Positions 1 through 7,909 of a DNA stretch of 45,982 nt are shown here, piece after piece. Each line of letters starts with the position of its first letter. Position 1 is the first letter of the stretch. The notes below the pieces were generated by a model, which saw nothing but the letters and a program-made list of their open reading frames with translations, had not been told where the DNA came from and did no database searches. Position numbers and translations under genes: made by a program. Origin of the DNA: Candidatus Kaiserbacteria bacterium (lineage in GTDB: Bacteria; Patescibacteriota; Minisyncoccia; Phycocordibacterales; UBA918); contig JAGQLY010000006.1 in assembly GCA_020428905.1 (NCBI GenBank), positions 1 through 45,982 of the forward strand, written 5' to 3'.

Positions 1-324
1 AACCAGCTATTACGGAATTCGATAAGCTTTTCACTCCTTACCACAAGTCATCCGATGGTTTTGTACGGCCAACCGGTTCGGGCCTCCACGGCATTTTACT
101 GCCGCTTCACCCTGCTCATGGCAAGCTCTTCCCGCTTCGGGTCGTATCCTTGCGCTATATTCGCACTATTAATGCTCGCTTTCACTGGGCCTCCGCGGGG
201 TTACCGCTTAGACAAAGCGCAAAGATACACTCGCCGGCTCATTCTTCAATAGGCACGCCACAACCCCGCAGGGCCGTGACTCCTTGTAAGTGTATGGTTT
301 CAGGTCTATTTCACTCCCCTCTCC

Positions 325-370
<46 letters not shown>

Positions 371-596
371 TCGAGAAATATTTAGCCTTACCGGTTAGTG
401 CCGGCAGATTCACACGGGCTATTCATGTCCCGGGCTACTCAGGATTGGCAACCAAAGAGTTGTAGTAATTTCGCATACAGGACTATTACCTACTGGGGTC
501 ACGCTTCCCAACGTGTTTTGCTATTACTACAATTTGTAACTCTTCCCGAATTAAATCGGAGCTACCACCCTACAACCCCAATCATGTAAACACGAT

Positions 597-715
<119 letters not shown>

Positions 716-770
716 TTGCTTTCTTTTCCTCCGGGTACTGAGATGTTTCACTTCCCCGGGTACGCTCCCA

Positions 771-866
771 GCCCCACTTTCGGTATCTATCTCAATCAAG
801 CATTGCAAAATCGATTAATTCCATCTCACGGTACTTGATTCAATAAATCACAAAAGTGGAGCTGGG
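771..866 (-). other. 23S domain I expansion hairpin A
   Basis: Between the conserved GGGGAAACCCACC and CCCGGGGAAGTGAAACATC elements there are about 70 more nt than in E. coli or Bacillus. The ends pair (CCCAGCCCCACTTT at 767-780 with AAAGTGGAGCTGGG at 853-866), and inner segments can extend the stem. It reads as an enlarged helix rather than an intron, because the flanks are continuous with conserved rRNA. Confidence 0.7.
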
Positions 867-1047
867 TACCTATCGAAGATAGGTGGGTTTCCCCATTCGG
901 ACATCGTTGGTTATAACGGTTGTTTGGCACCTTCCCAACGCTTATCGCAGCCATACCACGTCCTTCATCGCTTTCTCGAACCTAGGCATCCACCATACAC
1001 CCTTTTACATTCCCGTAAGGAATGCTGTACACCGCTGTACAATTTTT

Positions 1048-1320
1048 ACTCATGAACTTCGTAGAGGGTCGGTTCGTCTTAAGACGAACCGACCAATGTT
1101 GGGACCCCCGATCCCGCCGTTTGGGCGACCACCTGCGCAGGTGGGTCCTGCCCGCGCACCACTCAAAGGTGCGCAACGCACAGCCAGGAGCACGCCAAAC
1201 CCAGACAATGCGTCGCGCTTCCTGTGGTGGCGGGCAGTGTGCCCGTTCTGTTTTTACGTCGCCCGTAGGCGGGATGGGGGAGTTTTAGAAGACCATCGGC
1301 CCTCTACGAAGTTCATGAGT
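1048..1320 (-). ncRNA. 273-nt branched RNA domain closed by a 21-bp perfect stem
   Basis: Positions 1048-1068 and 1300-1320 are exact reverse complements over 21 bases. Inside, 1105-1118 pairs with 1268-1280 with one bulge, 1123-1129 with 1258-1264, and 1148-1155 with 1229-1236. Local hairpins lie at 1067-1094 (28-bp perfect palindrome), 1129-1144 and 1154-1174. The interior is far more GC-rich than the flanks. No conserved motif of a known RNA family was found by eye. It could be an independent ncRNA or a processing domain of the pre-23S transcript. Confidence 0.45.
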
Positions 1321-1321
1321 A

Positions 1322-1501
1322 TCGTGTCTTACGACACGAGTGAGTGTGTTGTTGTATCTGTCGATACAACGTGTTTGTTTATCGTGGACGAAAAGACCCT
1401 GCACCGTTTGTGCAATTGTCTTTACACGATAAACACTTACCTGCATTCGAAATATTCTATACGAATATTTCGAAGCACCTATGGGCGTCGATTCCCATAG
1501 G
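1322..1501 (-). repeat. Tandem run of five perfect stem-loops
   Basis: Consecutive hairpins have arms at 1322-1328/1333-1339, 1351-1358/1363-1370, 1376-1386/1425-1435 (with a nested hairpin), 1446-1457/1463-1474 and 1478-1485/1494-1501. Arms are 7 to 12 bp and almost all perfect, and the sequences differ from hairpin to hairpin. The structure, not the sequence, is what repeats. Confidence 0.7.
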
Positions 1502-1656
1502 ATTTTTTGCCAAGCATCTCTTAATGTAATCACATTCTAAGGATAGTCTAAACCAATATGATTCAAACCAACCATAAACAAAGTGACAACCCTTGGAGGA
1601 TGCTCGGCTGAGATATGCAGTTGTAAATGAACCGCATGTTTCCCTGAACGTTTCAA

Positions 1657-1678
1657 CAAAAAAACCGCGCGAGGCGGT
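1657..1678 (-). terminator. Terminator-like hairpin inside the 23S leader
   Basis: On the minus strand ACCGC-CTCGC-GCGGT is followed by seven T. It lies only about 65-85 nt after the predicted start of the 23S transcript. It could act as an attenuator or end a small RNA of about 85 nt. The upstream CAACAAGAA/TTCTTGT segments could form a competing stem. Confidence 0.5.
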
Positions 1679-1747
1679 ACAAGAAGCCAAAAGACCCTCG
1701 TCCCGCTAGGTGGTTCTTGTTGAAAAATTCATAAACACGTGAGCGCT

Positions 1748-1776
1748 AGTATATACGAGGGCAGAAAAAGAGTCAA
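1748..1776 (-). promoter_or_regulatory. Strong sigma-70-type promoter for the 23S unit
   Basis: TTGACT (1771-1776), a 17-nt spacer and TATACT (1748-1753) lie on the minus strand, the closest consensus match seen in the window. Transcription would start near 1741 and run through the leader into 23S. Confidence 0.7.
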
Positions 1777-1837
1777 CCCTCCCGTTGGGGGTAATTTTAC
1801 ACACACCTATACACCCATAATCCACAGGGTTTATACA

Positions 1838-1866
1838 CAAAAAACCGGCGCGCGAAGCGCGCCGGT
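1838..1866 (-). terminator. Rho-independent terminator
   Basis: A GC-only stem of about 10 bp (ACCGGCGCGC/GCGCGCCGGT) is followed by six T on the minus strand, 12 nt after the regulator gene at 1878. It insulates that gene from the 23S promoter. Confidence 0.85.
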
Positions 1867-1877
1867 GCACCCACGAG

Positions 1878-2516
1878 CTACAACGTACTTCTATGCAACT
1901 CATCACGAACACCAATCTTGTCGATGAGAATTTTATGTGGGTAGTCAAAGACGTCTCGCGTCAGCTTGTCGTACATCCGTACCCGGTAAAGCAAATCGTC
2001 GGTGTTGAATGCCGCATATCGTATCTCAATACCAATCTCGGACTCCAAAGAACGAATGGCAGTCTCCACCTTGTGCTCGTTAAGCTTCTTCATAGAAATG
2101 AGCACATCGAGCCGCCGATCAAACTCGCGAGTAAAGATGCCAGCAGCGGTAAGAAGGTCTACCGCACCCGCTTTGCGGATATGCTTCATGAGTGTCTTGC
2201 CATCAATCGGCGCAGTCTCAAAGAAAAATGTCTGGAGTGACCCCAACTGCGGAAACTTAGCATTGAGAGTAAAGCCCTGCATCCGCACCTTTCGCTTCTT
2301 CCCTTCCGGCCGAGTGAGCAATGTCTTTTTCTTAATTACGCCCGCACGTTCAAGTGCATTGATTTCGGTACGTGCAGTACGACGCACGAGTCGCGCCCGC
2401 CGAGAGATTTCATCGAAGGTAAATTCTCGAGAAGGGTTAAACAAGAAAAATCGAAGGAGTTTTACCCGTGCCTGACTACCAAAAAGAATTGCGAGAGAAT
2501 CTGTTGCTGCTGTCAT
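1878..2516 (-). CDS. Winged-helix transcriptional regulator
   Basis: A 212-residue soluble protein. Residues about 10-75 look like a winged-helix DNA-binding domain: FGSQARVKLLRFFLFNP, then a recognition-helix stretch with RRTARTEINALERAGVI, and a basic wing (KKKTLLTRPEGKKRKVR). The remainder (about 90-200) is a mixed alpha/beta region that I cannot assign. It vaguely recalls the nucleotidyltransferase-like folds found behind winged helices in such bacteria, but no GS..D..D catalytic motif is evident. It stands alone, with a terminator directly downstream. The target is unknown. An ArsR/MarR-like regulator is the general class. Confidence 0.7.
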   Translation of the reverse strand: MTAATDSLAILFGSQARVKLLRFFLFNPSREFTFDEISRRARLVRRTARTEINALERAGVIKKKTLLTRPEGKKRKVRMQGFTLNAKFPQLGSLQTFFFETAPIDGKTLMKHIRKAGAVDLLTAAGIFTREFDRRLDVLISMKKLNEHKVETAIRSLESEIGIEIRYAAFNTDDLLYRVRMYDKLTRDVFDYPHKILIDKIGVRDELHRSTL

Positions 2517-2610
2517 ATCGTAGGTTTAACGGTACGTCGGATTATAGCACAGTGACCATATACACAGTCTGGACAGGAAAAGAGTAATGTTTTCTTGTCT
2601 TGAACATAGC

Positions 2611-2638
2611 AAAAACCCGTCAATTTGACGGGTTTTTT
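2611..2638 (-). terminator. Terminator after rplL
   Basis: AACCCGTCAA/TTGACGGGTT stem with a T-run on the minus strand, and an A-run upstream so it could also work in the other direction. It lies about 20 nt after the rplL stop. Confidence 0.85.
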
Positions 2639-2657
2639 GAAACAATCTTTGTAGTGA

Positions 2658-3170
2658 TTATTTTAGTGTCACTTTCGCGCCAGCTTCTTCAAGCTTCGCC
2701 TTGAGTGCTTCAGCATCCTCCTTCTTGAGACCCTCCTTCACCACTGCTGGAGCACCATCTACCATGTCTTTCGCTTCCTTAAGACCAAGACCGCACGCCT
2801 CCTTGACCGCCTTGATCACTGCGATCTTCTGTGCACCTGCGTCAGTGAGTTCAACAGTGAAAGAACTCTCTCCCTCACCACCCCCGTCGCCACCCGCTGG
2901 AGCTGCAACAGCCACAGCTGAAGCTGATACACCAAATCGCTTCTCGAGCACCTTCACAAGCGCGTTAAGCTCGAGCACCGTCATGTTCTCTACCTGCTCG
3001 ACAAGCTTCTTAAACTCTTCTGGAACCTCTACTGATTCATCAACATCAGACTCTGATGCGGCATCCGCAGCCGGAACCCCTTCTTTTGTTTCTTCTACCG
3101 CAACTTCTGGAGTCGCAGTCTCTTCAGTAGTCTCTTCTACTACTGCTGCTGTGTCTTTCTCGTCAGCCAT
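2658..3170 (-). CDS. rplL: Ribosomal protein bL12 (L7/L12) with acidic N-terminal extension
   Basis: The stalk protein of the large subunit, which recruits translation GTPases. The C-terminal domain (about residues 100-170) is canonical: FTVELTDAG, then [27 protein letters not shown] and a final alanine/lysine-rich helix. An Ala/Gly hinge precedes it ([13 protein letters not shown]), and the dimerising helix region is at about 50-80. The first 45 or so residues are an unusual Glu/Asp/Thr-rich tail, making the protein 170 residues against the usual 120-130. The gene follows rplJ, as in most bacteria, with a 151-nt gap. The pair is not flanked by rplA or rpoB here. Confidence 0.96.
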   Translation of the reverse strand: MADEKDTAAVVEETTEETATPEVAVEETKEGVPAADAASESDVDESVEVPEEFKKLVEQVENMTVLELNALVKVLEKRFGVSASAVAVAAPAGGDGGGEGESSFTVELTDAGAQKIAVIKAVKEACGLGLKEAKDMVDGAPAVVKEGLKKEDAEALKAKLEEAGAKVTLK

Positions 3171-3321
3171 ATTTATTCTTTAACTTAAATTTAATTTCTA
3201 GGTTTCCAAAAACGATTTGTTTTGCCGTGGGTGCGGGGCGAGCAAGAAAAGTACGATGGGATGAACCAGGACGTTCAGCGAATCATATTTTTTGTAGCTC
3301 AACAACGCAGATGAGGCAAAA

Positions 3322-3810
3322 TTAAGCGTTTTTCTTCTCTGCTATTGCGTTTAGTCCAAGAACGAGCCCCTGAATAGGTGCATTGATGACGTTCACAAAC
3401 ATACCGCGGAGAACAGGAAGTGCAGGGATTGATGCGATTTCGGTCATCTCTTCCTTATTTTTGTACACTCCTTCAAATACGCCTCCGAGGATTACAATGC
3501 GATCTTGGTGCTGTTTCGCAAAATCTCGAACCTGTTGCGCGGGTGCAATGCTGTCTGCGCTATACGCAACAGCCACCTCACCATCAAGTACCGGCATCTC
3601 ACCCGAGTACGCATCACCAAGTGAGCGACGGATAAGTGTTTTCTTCGCAACGAAGTAGCCCACACCTTCATCACGCATCTTACGACGCATAGTGGTGCTA
3701 TCAGCCACCGAGAGGCCGTTAAATCCAACAAACACGAGTGAGTTTGCGTCTTTCTTGATCTCGTCGAGCTTCGAGAGGATTACTTGTTTTTTTTCTTTGG
3801 TAATTGCCAT
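3322..3810 (-). CDS. rplJ: Ribosomal protein uL10
   Basis: The base of the ribosomal stalk, binding 23S rRNA and L7/L12 dimers. The protein has 162 residues with the family pattern: an N-terminal LVFVGFNGLSVADST region, then RRKMRDEGVGYFVAKKTL, SIAPAQQVRDFAK, and a C-terminal helix for L12 binding. It is the first gene of the rplJ-rplL unit. An autoregulatory L10-type leader lies directly upstream (3843-3957), and a promoter lies at 3975-4002. Confidence 0.97.
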   Translation of the reverse strand: MAITKEKKQVILSKLDEIKKDANSLVFVGFNGLSVADSTTMRRKMRDEGVGYFVAKKTLIRRSLGDAYSGEMPVLDGEVAVAYSADSIAPAQQVRDFAKQHQDRIVILGGVFEGVYKNKEEMTEIASIPALPVLRGMFVNVINAPIQGLVLGLNAIAEKKNA

Positions 3811-3842
3811 GATTTCGTGTGAAATCTAAAAATAAAACAGGC

Positions 3843-3957
3843 CCAAGGAATACATAATTCCAAAGGCTCGACCACATCACAATACTAGATGGACCTCGGC
3901 TGGTGAACCAAACGGTTCATTATCGTGAATCCTTTACGATTCGCGACCAACTGTCAT
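3843..3957 (-). promoter_or_regulatory. L10 leader (ribosomal protein autoregulatory RNA)
   Basis: In the rplJ 5' UTR the minus strand reads GACAGTTGGT, two stem-loops (about 3923-3946 and 3904-3919), then ACCAGCCGAGG. This matches the conserved pairing and kink-turn of the L10(L12)4-binding leader known in many bacteria. Excess L10-L12 complex is expected to bind it and repress the operon. Recognition is by eye. Confidence 0.7.
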
Positions 3958-3974
3958 GAGCCTGCTTGCAGGAT

Positions 3975-4002
3975 ACTATACTAGATGGAGCAGAAAAGTA
4001 AA
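3975..4002 (-). promoter_or_regulatory. Putative promoter of rplJ-rplL
   Basis: TTTACT (3997-4002), 16-nt spacer, TATAGT (3975-3980) on the minus strand, just upstream of the L10 leader. Confidence 0.5.
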
Positions 4003-4068
4003 GCAGCTGTAATAAACCACAGGAAAGACCTGTGGAAGAACCATTCTGCCTGAATACGCTATCTCTCC

Positions 4069-4167
4069 TTATCGAGAACCATCACCAATGACAAGTATCA
4101 AAACAAGTGTAACAGCAATAACCGTCAAAAAACTGAAGAGAAATTTGTAGAACGTCCTATTAAACAT
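4069..4167 (-). CDS. Possible 32-residue single-span membrane peptide
   Basis: A short open frame between the surface protein gene and the rplJ leader. It has a basic start (MFNRTFYKF), then one uninterrupted hydrophobic stretch (LTVIAVTLVLILVI) and a polar tail. A weak AGGA lies 4 nt before the ATG. A hairpin follows at about 4018-4035. The amphipathic layout is that of a real membrane micropeptide, but the length gives little statistical support. It could be chance. Confidence 0.35.
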   Translation of the reverse strand: MFNRTFYKFLFSFLTVIAVTLVLILVIGDGSR

Positions 4168-4182
4168 AGGTCCTAGTATACA

Positions 4183-4215
4183 ACAAAAAACCCACGCTTT
4201 CGCGTGGGTTTTTTG
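4183..4215. terminator. Bidirectional terminator
   Basis: AACCCACGC/GCGTGGGTT stem with A-run and T-run on the two sides. It lies about 40 nt after the stop of the surface protein gene and serves it on the minus strand. Confidence 0.85.
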
Positions 4216-4254
4216 CGTAACAAATCAGAACTGATCTGTCATCCGAAGCTACGA

Positions 4255-6261
4255 TTAGCTCTGGACGAAGACGTCGTCTGACTCGTACTCTGCAGCATCA
4301 TCCGGAGTCGCTGTGTCGTCCGCGATGGTGTCTTCAGCGTCGTTAAATCCAACTGAAAGGAGTTGGGCTTGGAACGCGCCAGCTGCTGCTGGGTTGAAAC
4401 TCGTGACGTTCAAAGTCATTGTGTAAGTTTCACCAGCCTGAAGCTCGTAGTAACCGTTGTCAAGGTCGGCACCATCAATGTCGTAAGACGCAGTTGATGT
4501 ACCAGTTGTGACAGCTGTACCGTTTGAGTCCTCAATACGGTATGTTACACCCTTAGTGGTTGAAGCTGATGAAGCTCGGAGAGCGTCATTTGCCTTTACC
4601 CACACATCGTCATCACCGAATACGGTAATGTCGAATTCGAGGAACATAGTTCCGTAACTTGAGTCGATAGGGTCAGCAACGATTGCTGTTGAATCACTTG
4701 AACCAGTACCGTCAGTTGGAGCTGCACCAAGTACAACACCTGCTGATCGGAGGGTGAATGACTCAGATGATGGAGTACCAGAAATACTCATATCACCTTC
4801 GTCGTTTCCGTTTGCATCTTCAGCATCGTCGATAGATGTGAATGCCACAGAAACGGTTGTTCCTTCACCGTGGTCTTCTGTACCCTTGAAGACAAGAGCA
4901 AGAGTGAATGTTTCAGTATCGTCACCATCGATGTCAACACCGATGTTTTCGAACTGTACAGCACCACCGTTTGGTACGTTCTCTGAACCAACCTCAGTAC
5001 TTCCGTGGTAGAGGATAGCTTCATCGATAACGTCTGACTCGGTTGTAGAACCAAGTGTGGTGATGGTTAGAGTAAGGTCATTGACGGTTGCATCAACACC
5101 TTCCTTCTCTTCGATTTCGAATACGAAGATTTCGTATTCATCTGACTCGTCATCAGTCTCAACTTCGAGAGTTGTACCCTCTGGTGAGCTGTTTGCCTCT
5201 GAAACCCGGAGTTCAGCAACATCCTCAGCTTGGAAGCCAAAGATATCTTCAACTGTTGAACCTGGGGTCTCAGTGTCAGTGAAGCCCTGACCGTCCACAA
5301 AGCGGATTGAGTCAAGTGCTACATACCAGTCTGCTGCAAGGTCTGCAGAGTCAAGGTTGCCAAGAACCTCGAAACCAACCTGGAATTCTGGCTGATCGCC
5401 ATCCTCGTAAACGAGAGAAAGGTTCGAGAAGCGAAGTCGGTACTCAGTGTCAGCACCAGCACCGTTACTTACGTTTCCTGAGTAATCATCATCACCGAAG
5501 TCGTCTACATCGATCTCTGCAACCTCATCGCCATCAGCGAGAAGGAATGCGCGAACAAAGTAGTCGTCAGCGTTGTCTGAAGCGGTAGTATCATCATCAA
5601 CTTCAGCGAACACGTCGATTCGGTTGATTTCTACATCGCCCTCGATTTCAACTTCGAAACCAAGAACACCACCTTCTTCACCCTCGTTAAGGTTAGACTC
5701 ATCTGAAGAAACTTCGTCGATTGACTCGATAGATCCCTCATCGTTTCCAAGACCTGATGAAGTTGATGGACCCTTGTTGTCATCCATCATAGCTGAAGCA
5801 CAAAGTGCGTTTGCCTTCGCCATGGTTGATGGACCGAAGAATGGGGTTGCTGTTACAAGACCGAGCGGTGTAAGAATATCGCTTCGGTACTTGGTCTGAA
5901 ACTTAGCAACTGCAGCGCCGGTAAGGGCACCGAAGTACTCAGTCTCCATACCAGCTGAACCTACGCCAGTCGCCGCGATACGAGTATCAGCGTCGCTGTT
6001 AAGGAACTGCTGGAGTTTCATAACGTCCATACCTGACGCCCCCACGTTGAGTGAGCGAGTCCAAGTGTAAGGACACACGCTTGAAGCGCTGCCACCACCG
6101 AGCTGTGCGGTAAGTGAAGCAACTTGCGCCATCAAGTTGTCGATCATTTGCTGGAGCTCTTCAGCTGTCTGCGCCTGTGCAGGCACGGTAAGCGTGAAAA
6201 GCATCGCAACTGCTACAAAAGCTACTGAGAGCTTTGCAACAATGTTGTGTGCAATAGACAT
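4255..6261 (-). CDS. Secreted surface (S-layer-like) protein with peptidoglycan-binding-like domain
   Basis: A 668-residue protein exported by a signal peptide (hydrophobic core about 12-26, cleavage near AQA at 29-31). A short heptad helix (EELQQMIDNLMAQVASLTAQL) follows, then a peptidoglycan-binding-like module (about 63-155: a Cys near 63, LNVGASGMDVMKLQQFLN, TEYFGALTGAAVAKFQTKY and a closing Cys near 154). The rest is a long, very acidic, Ser/Thr/Gly/Val-rich beta-sandwich-like ectodomain without a membrane anchor. This is the layout of abundant wall-bound or S-layer-like proteins in CPR bacteria. A stable hairpin in its long 5' UTR (6329-6395) fits a long-lived, highly expressed mRNA. 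S-layer identity is an inference. Confidence 0.75.
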   Translation of the reverse strand: MSIAHNIVAKLSVAFVAVAMLFTLTVPAQAQTAEELQQMIDNLMAQVASLTAQLGGGSASSVCPYTWTRSLNVGASGMDVMKLQQFLNSDADTRIAATGVGSAGMETEYFGALTGAAVAKFQTKYRSDILTPLGLVTATPFFGPSTMAKANALCASAMMDDNKGPSTSSGLGNDEGSIESIDEVSSDESNLNEGEEGGVLGFEVEIEGDVEINRIDVFAEVDDDTTASDNADDYFVRAFLLADGDEVAEIDVDDFGDDDYSGNVSNGAGADTEYRLRFSNLSLVYEDGDQPEFQVGFEVLGNLDSADLAADWYVALDSIRFVDGQGFTDTETPGSTVEDIFGFQAEDVAELRVSEANSSPEGTTLEVETDDESDEYEIFVFEIEEKEGVDATVNDLTLTITTLGSTTESDVIDEAILYHGSTEVGSENVPNGGAVQFENIGVDIDGDDTETFTLALVFKGTEDHGEGTTVSVAFTSIDDAEDANGNDEGDMSISGTPSSESFTLRSAGVVLGAAPTDGTGSSDSTAIVADPIDSSYGTMFLEFDITVFGDDDVWVKANDALRASSASTTKGVTYRIEDSNGTAVTTGTSTASYDIDGADLDNGYYELQAGETYTMTLNVTSFNPAAAGAFQAQLLSVGFNDAEDTIADDTATPDDAAEYESDDVFVQS

Positions 6262-6995
6262 AACTGTATATTACTTTTAAGTAATTACTGTTAATTAATA
6301 CTGATAATAAGAATTAATTCTTATTTGCGACCAACTCCACTTTTACCATCGGTACTACATATATTATGAGCACCCACAGTAAAAGTGGGTTGGTCACGAA
6401 TCACTAATCCTGAAACGCGTGTTCTGGTCGACACCCACGCGAGCAGGGTTAGTTACATACCAAACTGAAATACCTCCATTAACTAACCACATCCTTTCTG
6501 CTCCCCCATACGTTAATATGTAAGGTATCGAAAGCAATGTACGGAACAAGGAAATACGGAAAATACGCCACAGCAAACGGTCTGTGACACACCGTGTTCG
6601 TGAACAGATATTTTATTGTCAATGAACACTGTGCCCTACCAACACCCCTCTTTTTATTTTTGTTTTTTAAAAAGAGTGCGTCAGAACGCACAAGAACAGT
6701 ATACAAAACATTTTGTAACTGTTTTACCCAAACGCTGTGGATATAGTATCCGAAAATGCAACATTTGAGTTCGTGTGAGCATACGTCTCTTAGATCCTAA
6801 AGTCAATAAAACGGACACTCCACGACTACCTATTAAGACGCACTGTATGGACATTTCTTACGGCCAAAACACTCCAATTTTAGTACGCAACAAAAAACAA
6901 TTTATGACAATAAACGCCGTTACTACGGTCTATTTCTGATACACAACCACACGCAACACACCACTTAAAAACGTCCATTAATGCGTCCCAAAGAC
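6262..6995. other. 734-nt non-coding stretch upstream of the surface protein gene
   Basis: AT-rich with no convincing frame on either strand and no tRNA. It holds the 5' UTR hairpin at 6329-6395 and a small palindrome at 6308-6323. Several isolated TATACT-like or TTGACA-like hexamers occur without a well-spaced partner, so I cannot place the promoter. It is the longest protein-free gap apart from the 23S leader. Confidence 0.6.
6329..6395 (-). promoter_or_regulatory. Stable hairpin in the 5' UTR of the surface protein gene
   Basis: 6329-6346 (GACCAACTCCACTTTTAC) pairs with 6379-6395 (GTAAAAGTGGGTTGGTC) with a single bulge, around a 32-nt loop. It starts about 68 nt before the start codon. 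5' stem-loops are a known way to stabilise highly expressed mRNAs. Confidence 0.6.
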
Positions 6996-7700
6996 CTACG
7001 AAAGGGAGTACCGACTCCACCTTCGCTCTCCTTGTCTTATAAGGATATTGTCCTTTATTAAATCGTTCAAATCTCTCTGTATGGTCTTTTCACTACAGTC
7101 TTTTATTTTATCTGCTATGTCCTTTATAGATGCGCTCCCATACTGGCGTACTATATCGAGAATAATGTCCTTTCTATTGTCCTTTTGTGCCACTGGCTCT
7201 CGCACGTCTGCTACATGTTGTCGTTGAGGTGTCGCGAGTGTCCGTTTCTTTCTTGTCGGCAGCGGGGCGTCGTCAGTATCGGTACGGTAGTTCATCACCG
7301 CATGGTACTTCTGCACATAGAGTGAGAGACTACGGTGTACTAGGTCTATTTCTTCTGTAAATACCGCAAGGAGATCAGCGTGCACTTTCTGTGCGGCATG
7401 CGCCAAGCGAAGCGCGCTCTCAAGTTCGATGAGTGCTTGATTTACGGTCCGTACAGCAACAAGCGCCTCCTGCTGTGGGGTGCGGAGACTCTCAAGTACG
7501 GTATGAAGTGTCTTTTGTGCGACCTGTTCTAGGTCGCTTATGGTTATGTCTCTGGTTTCAGAATTGTCCGATACACGGATTGTATAAAATATTGTACACA
7601 CTATTTTTTCTGTCTTTTTGAAAATATATTTATAATAGAACTCGTCTCTAGCGACGGTATCGGACTTTGTAGAAGCAATTATTGTCTCTTTGATATCCAT
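6996..7700 (-). CDS. HTH-domain protein, probable autoregulated repressor
   Basis: 234 residues from the ATG at 7700. The N-terminal half is helical and rich in Ala/Leu/Val with no recognised fold. A basic linker (PTRKKRTLATPQRQ) leads to a clear C-terminal winged helix: RKDIILDIVRQYGSASIKDI, then the recognition helix SEKTIQRDLNDLIKDN and a short wing. This is the DeoR-type arrangement but at the C-terminus. An in-frame GTG at 7766 would add 22 residues. I prefer 7700 because an extended -10 element lies at 7737-7742, inside that extension. A palindrome beside it could be its own operator. It is divergent from ftsK. Confidence 0.7.
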   Translation of the reverse strand: MDIKETIIASTKSDTVARDEFYYKYIFKKTEKIVCTIFYTIRVSDNSETRDITISDLEQVAQKTLHTVLESLRTPQQEALVAVRTVNQALIELESALRLAHAAQKVHADLLAVFTEEIDLVHRSLSLYVQKYHAVMNYRTDTDDAPLPTRKKRTLATPQRQHVADVREPVAQKDNRKDIILDIVRQYGSASIKDIADKIKDCSEKTIQRDLNDLIKDNILIRQGERRWSRYSLS

Positions 7701-7736
7701 AGTATGTCCAATAAATGTCTTATATATGGTGTCTGT

Positions 7737-7765
7737 ATTGTAGCATGTTTTGTCCTTTAAAGACA
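7737..7765 (-). promoter_or_regulatory. Extended -10 promoter with overlapping palindrome
   Basis: TGC-TACAAT (extended -10, hexamer 7737-7742) lies on the minus strand. A 15-nt near-palindrome, TGTCCTTTAAAGACA, at 7751-7765 covers the -35 zone. The position fits repression by the HTH protein it would drive. The operator role is inferred. Confidence 0.45.
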
Positions 7766-7909
7766 CTCCCTTCGCTTTTTTGTGGCTGTATCAGCACCCA
7801 CTCTTCCGGCGCGATGTAGTACCGCTCTCACATCTGCATTTGCTCTGACATGCGCCGTTATACACAGAGGTATGGCCGTATATTGTGGTACTATTTTTTA
7901 TATCAACAC

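Larger units (their letters stand above)
1017..1741 (-). other. Long structured leader of the 23S transcript
   Basis: About 725 nt separate the promoter-like site at 1748-1776 from the 23S 5' end, with no coding signal. Read toward the 23S gene, the leader contains a terminator-like hairpin (1657-1678), a short hairpin (about 1615-1637) and a long-range pairing (CCAAGCATC near 1510 with GATGCTCGG near 1601). Five perfect or near-perfect stem-loops follow (1478-1501, 1442-1477, 1376-1435, 1351-1370, 1322-1339), and then a 273-nt closed domain (1048-1320). I do not recognise it as tmRNA, RNase P RNA, SRP RNA or 6S RNA. It may serve rRNA processing or expression control. Confidence 0.6.

Noticed and set aside
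1048-1320. RNase P RNA, tmRNA, SRP RNA or 6S RNA in the closed domain
   Set aside because: None of the conserved core motifs of these RNAs (for example GAGGAAAGTCC of RNase P) is present on either strand.
1478-1510. Plus-strand terminator made by the 1478-1501 hairpin and T-run
   Set aside because: No plus-strand gene precedes it; it is better read as part of the minus-strand leader.
1505-1525. A second 23S 5' end suggested by GATGCTTGGCA in the leader
   Set aside because: The match stops after about ten bases and the real 5' domain begins near 1016.
1660-1720. T-box riboswitch suspected from TGTACCGCCTCGCGCGG followed by T-run
   Set aside because: Only a few bases resemble the T-box AGGGTGGTACCGCG element, the order is wrong and no synthetase gene follows; treated as a terminator.
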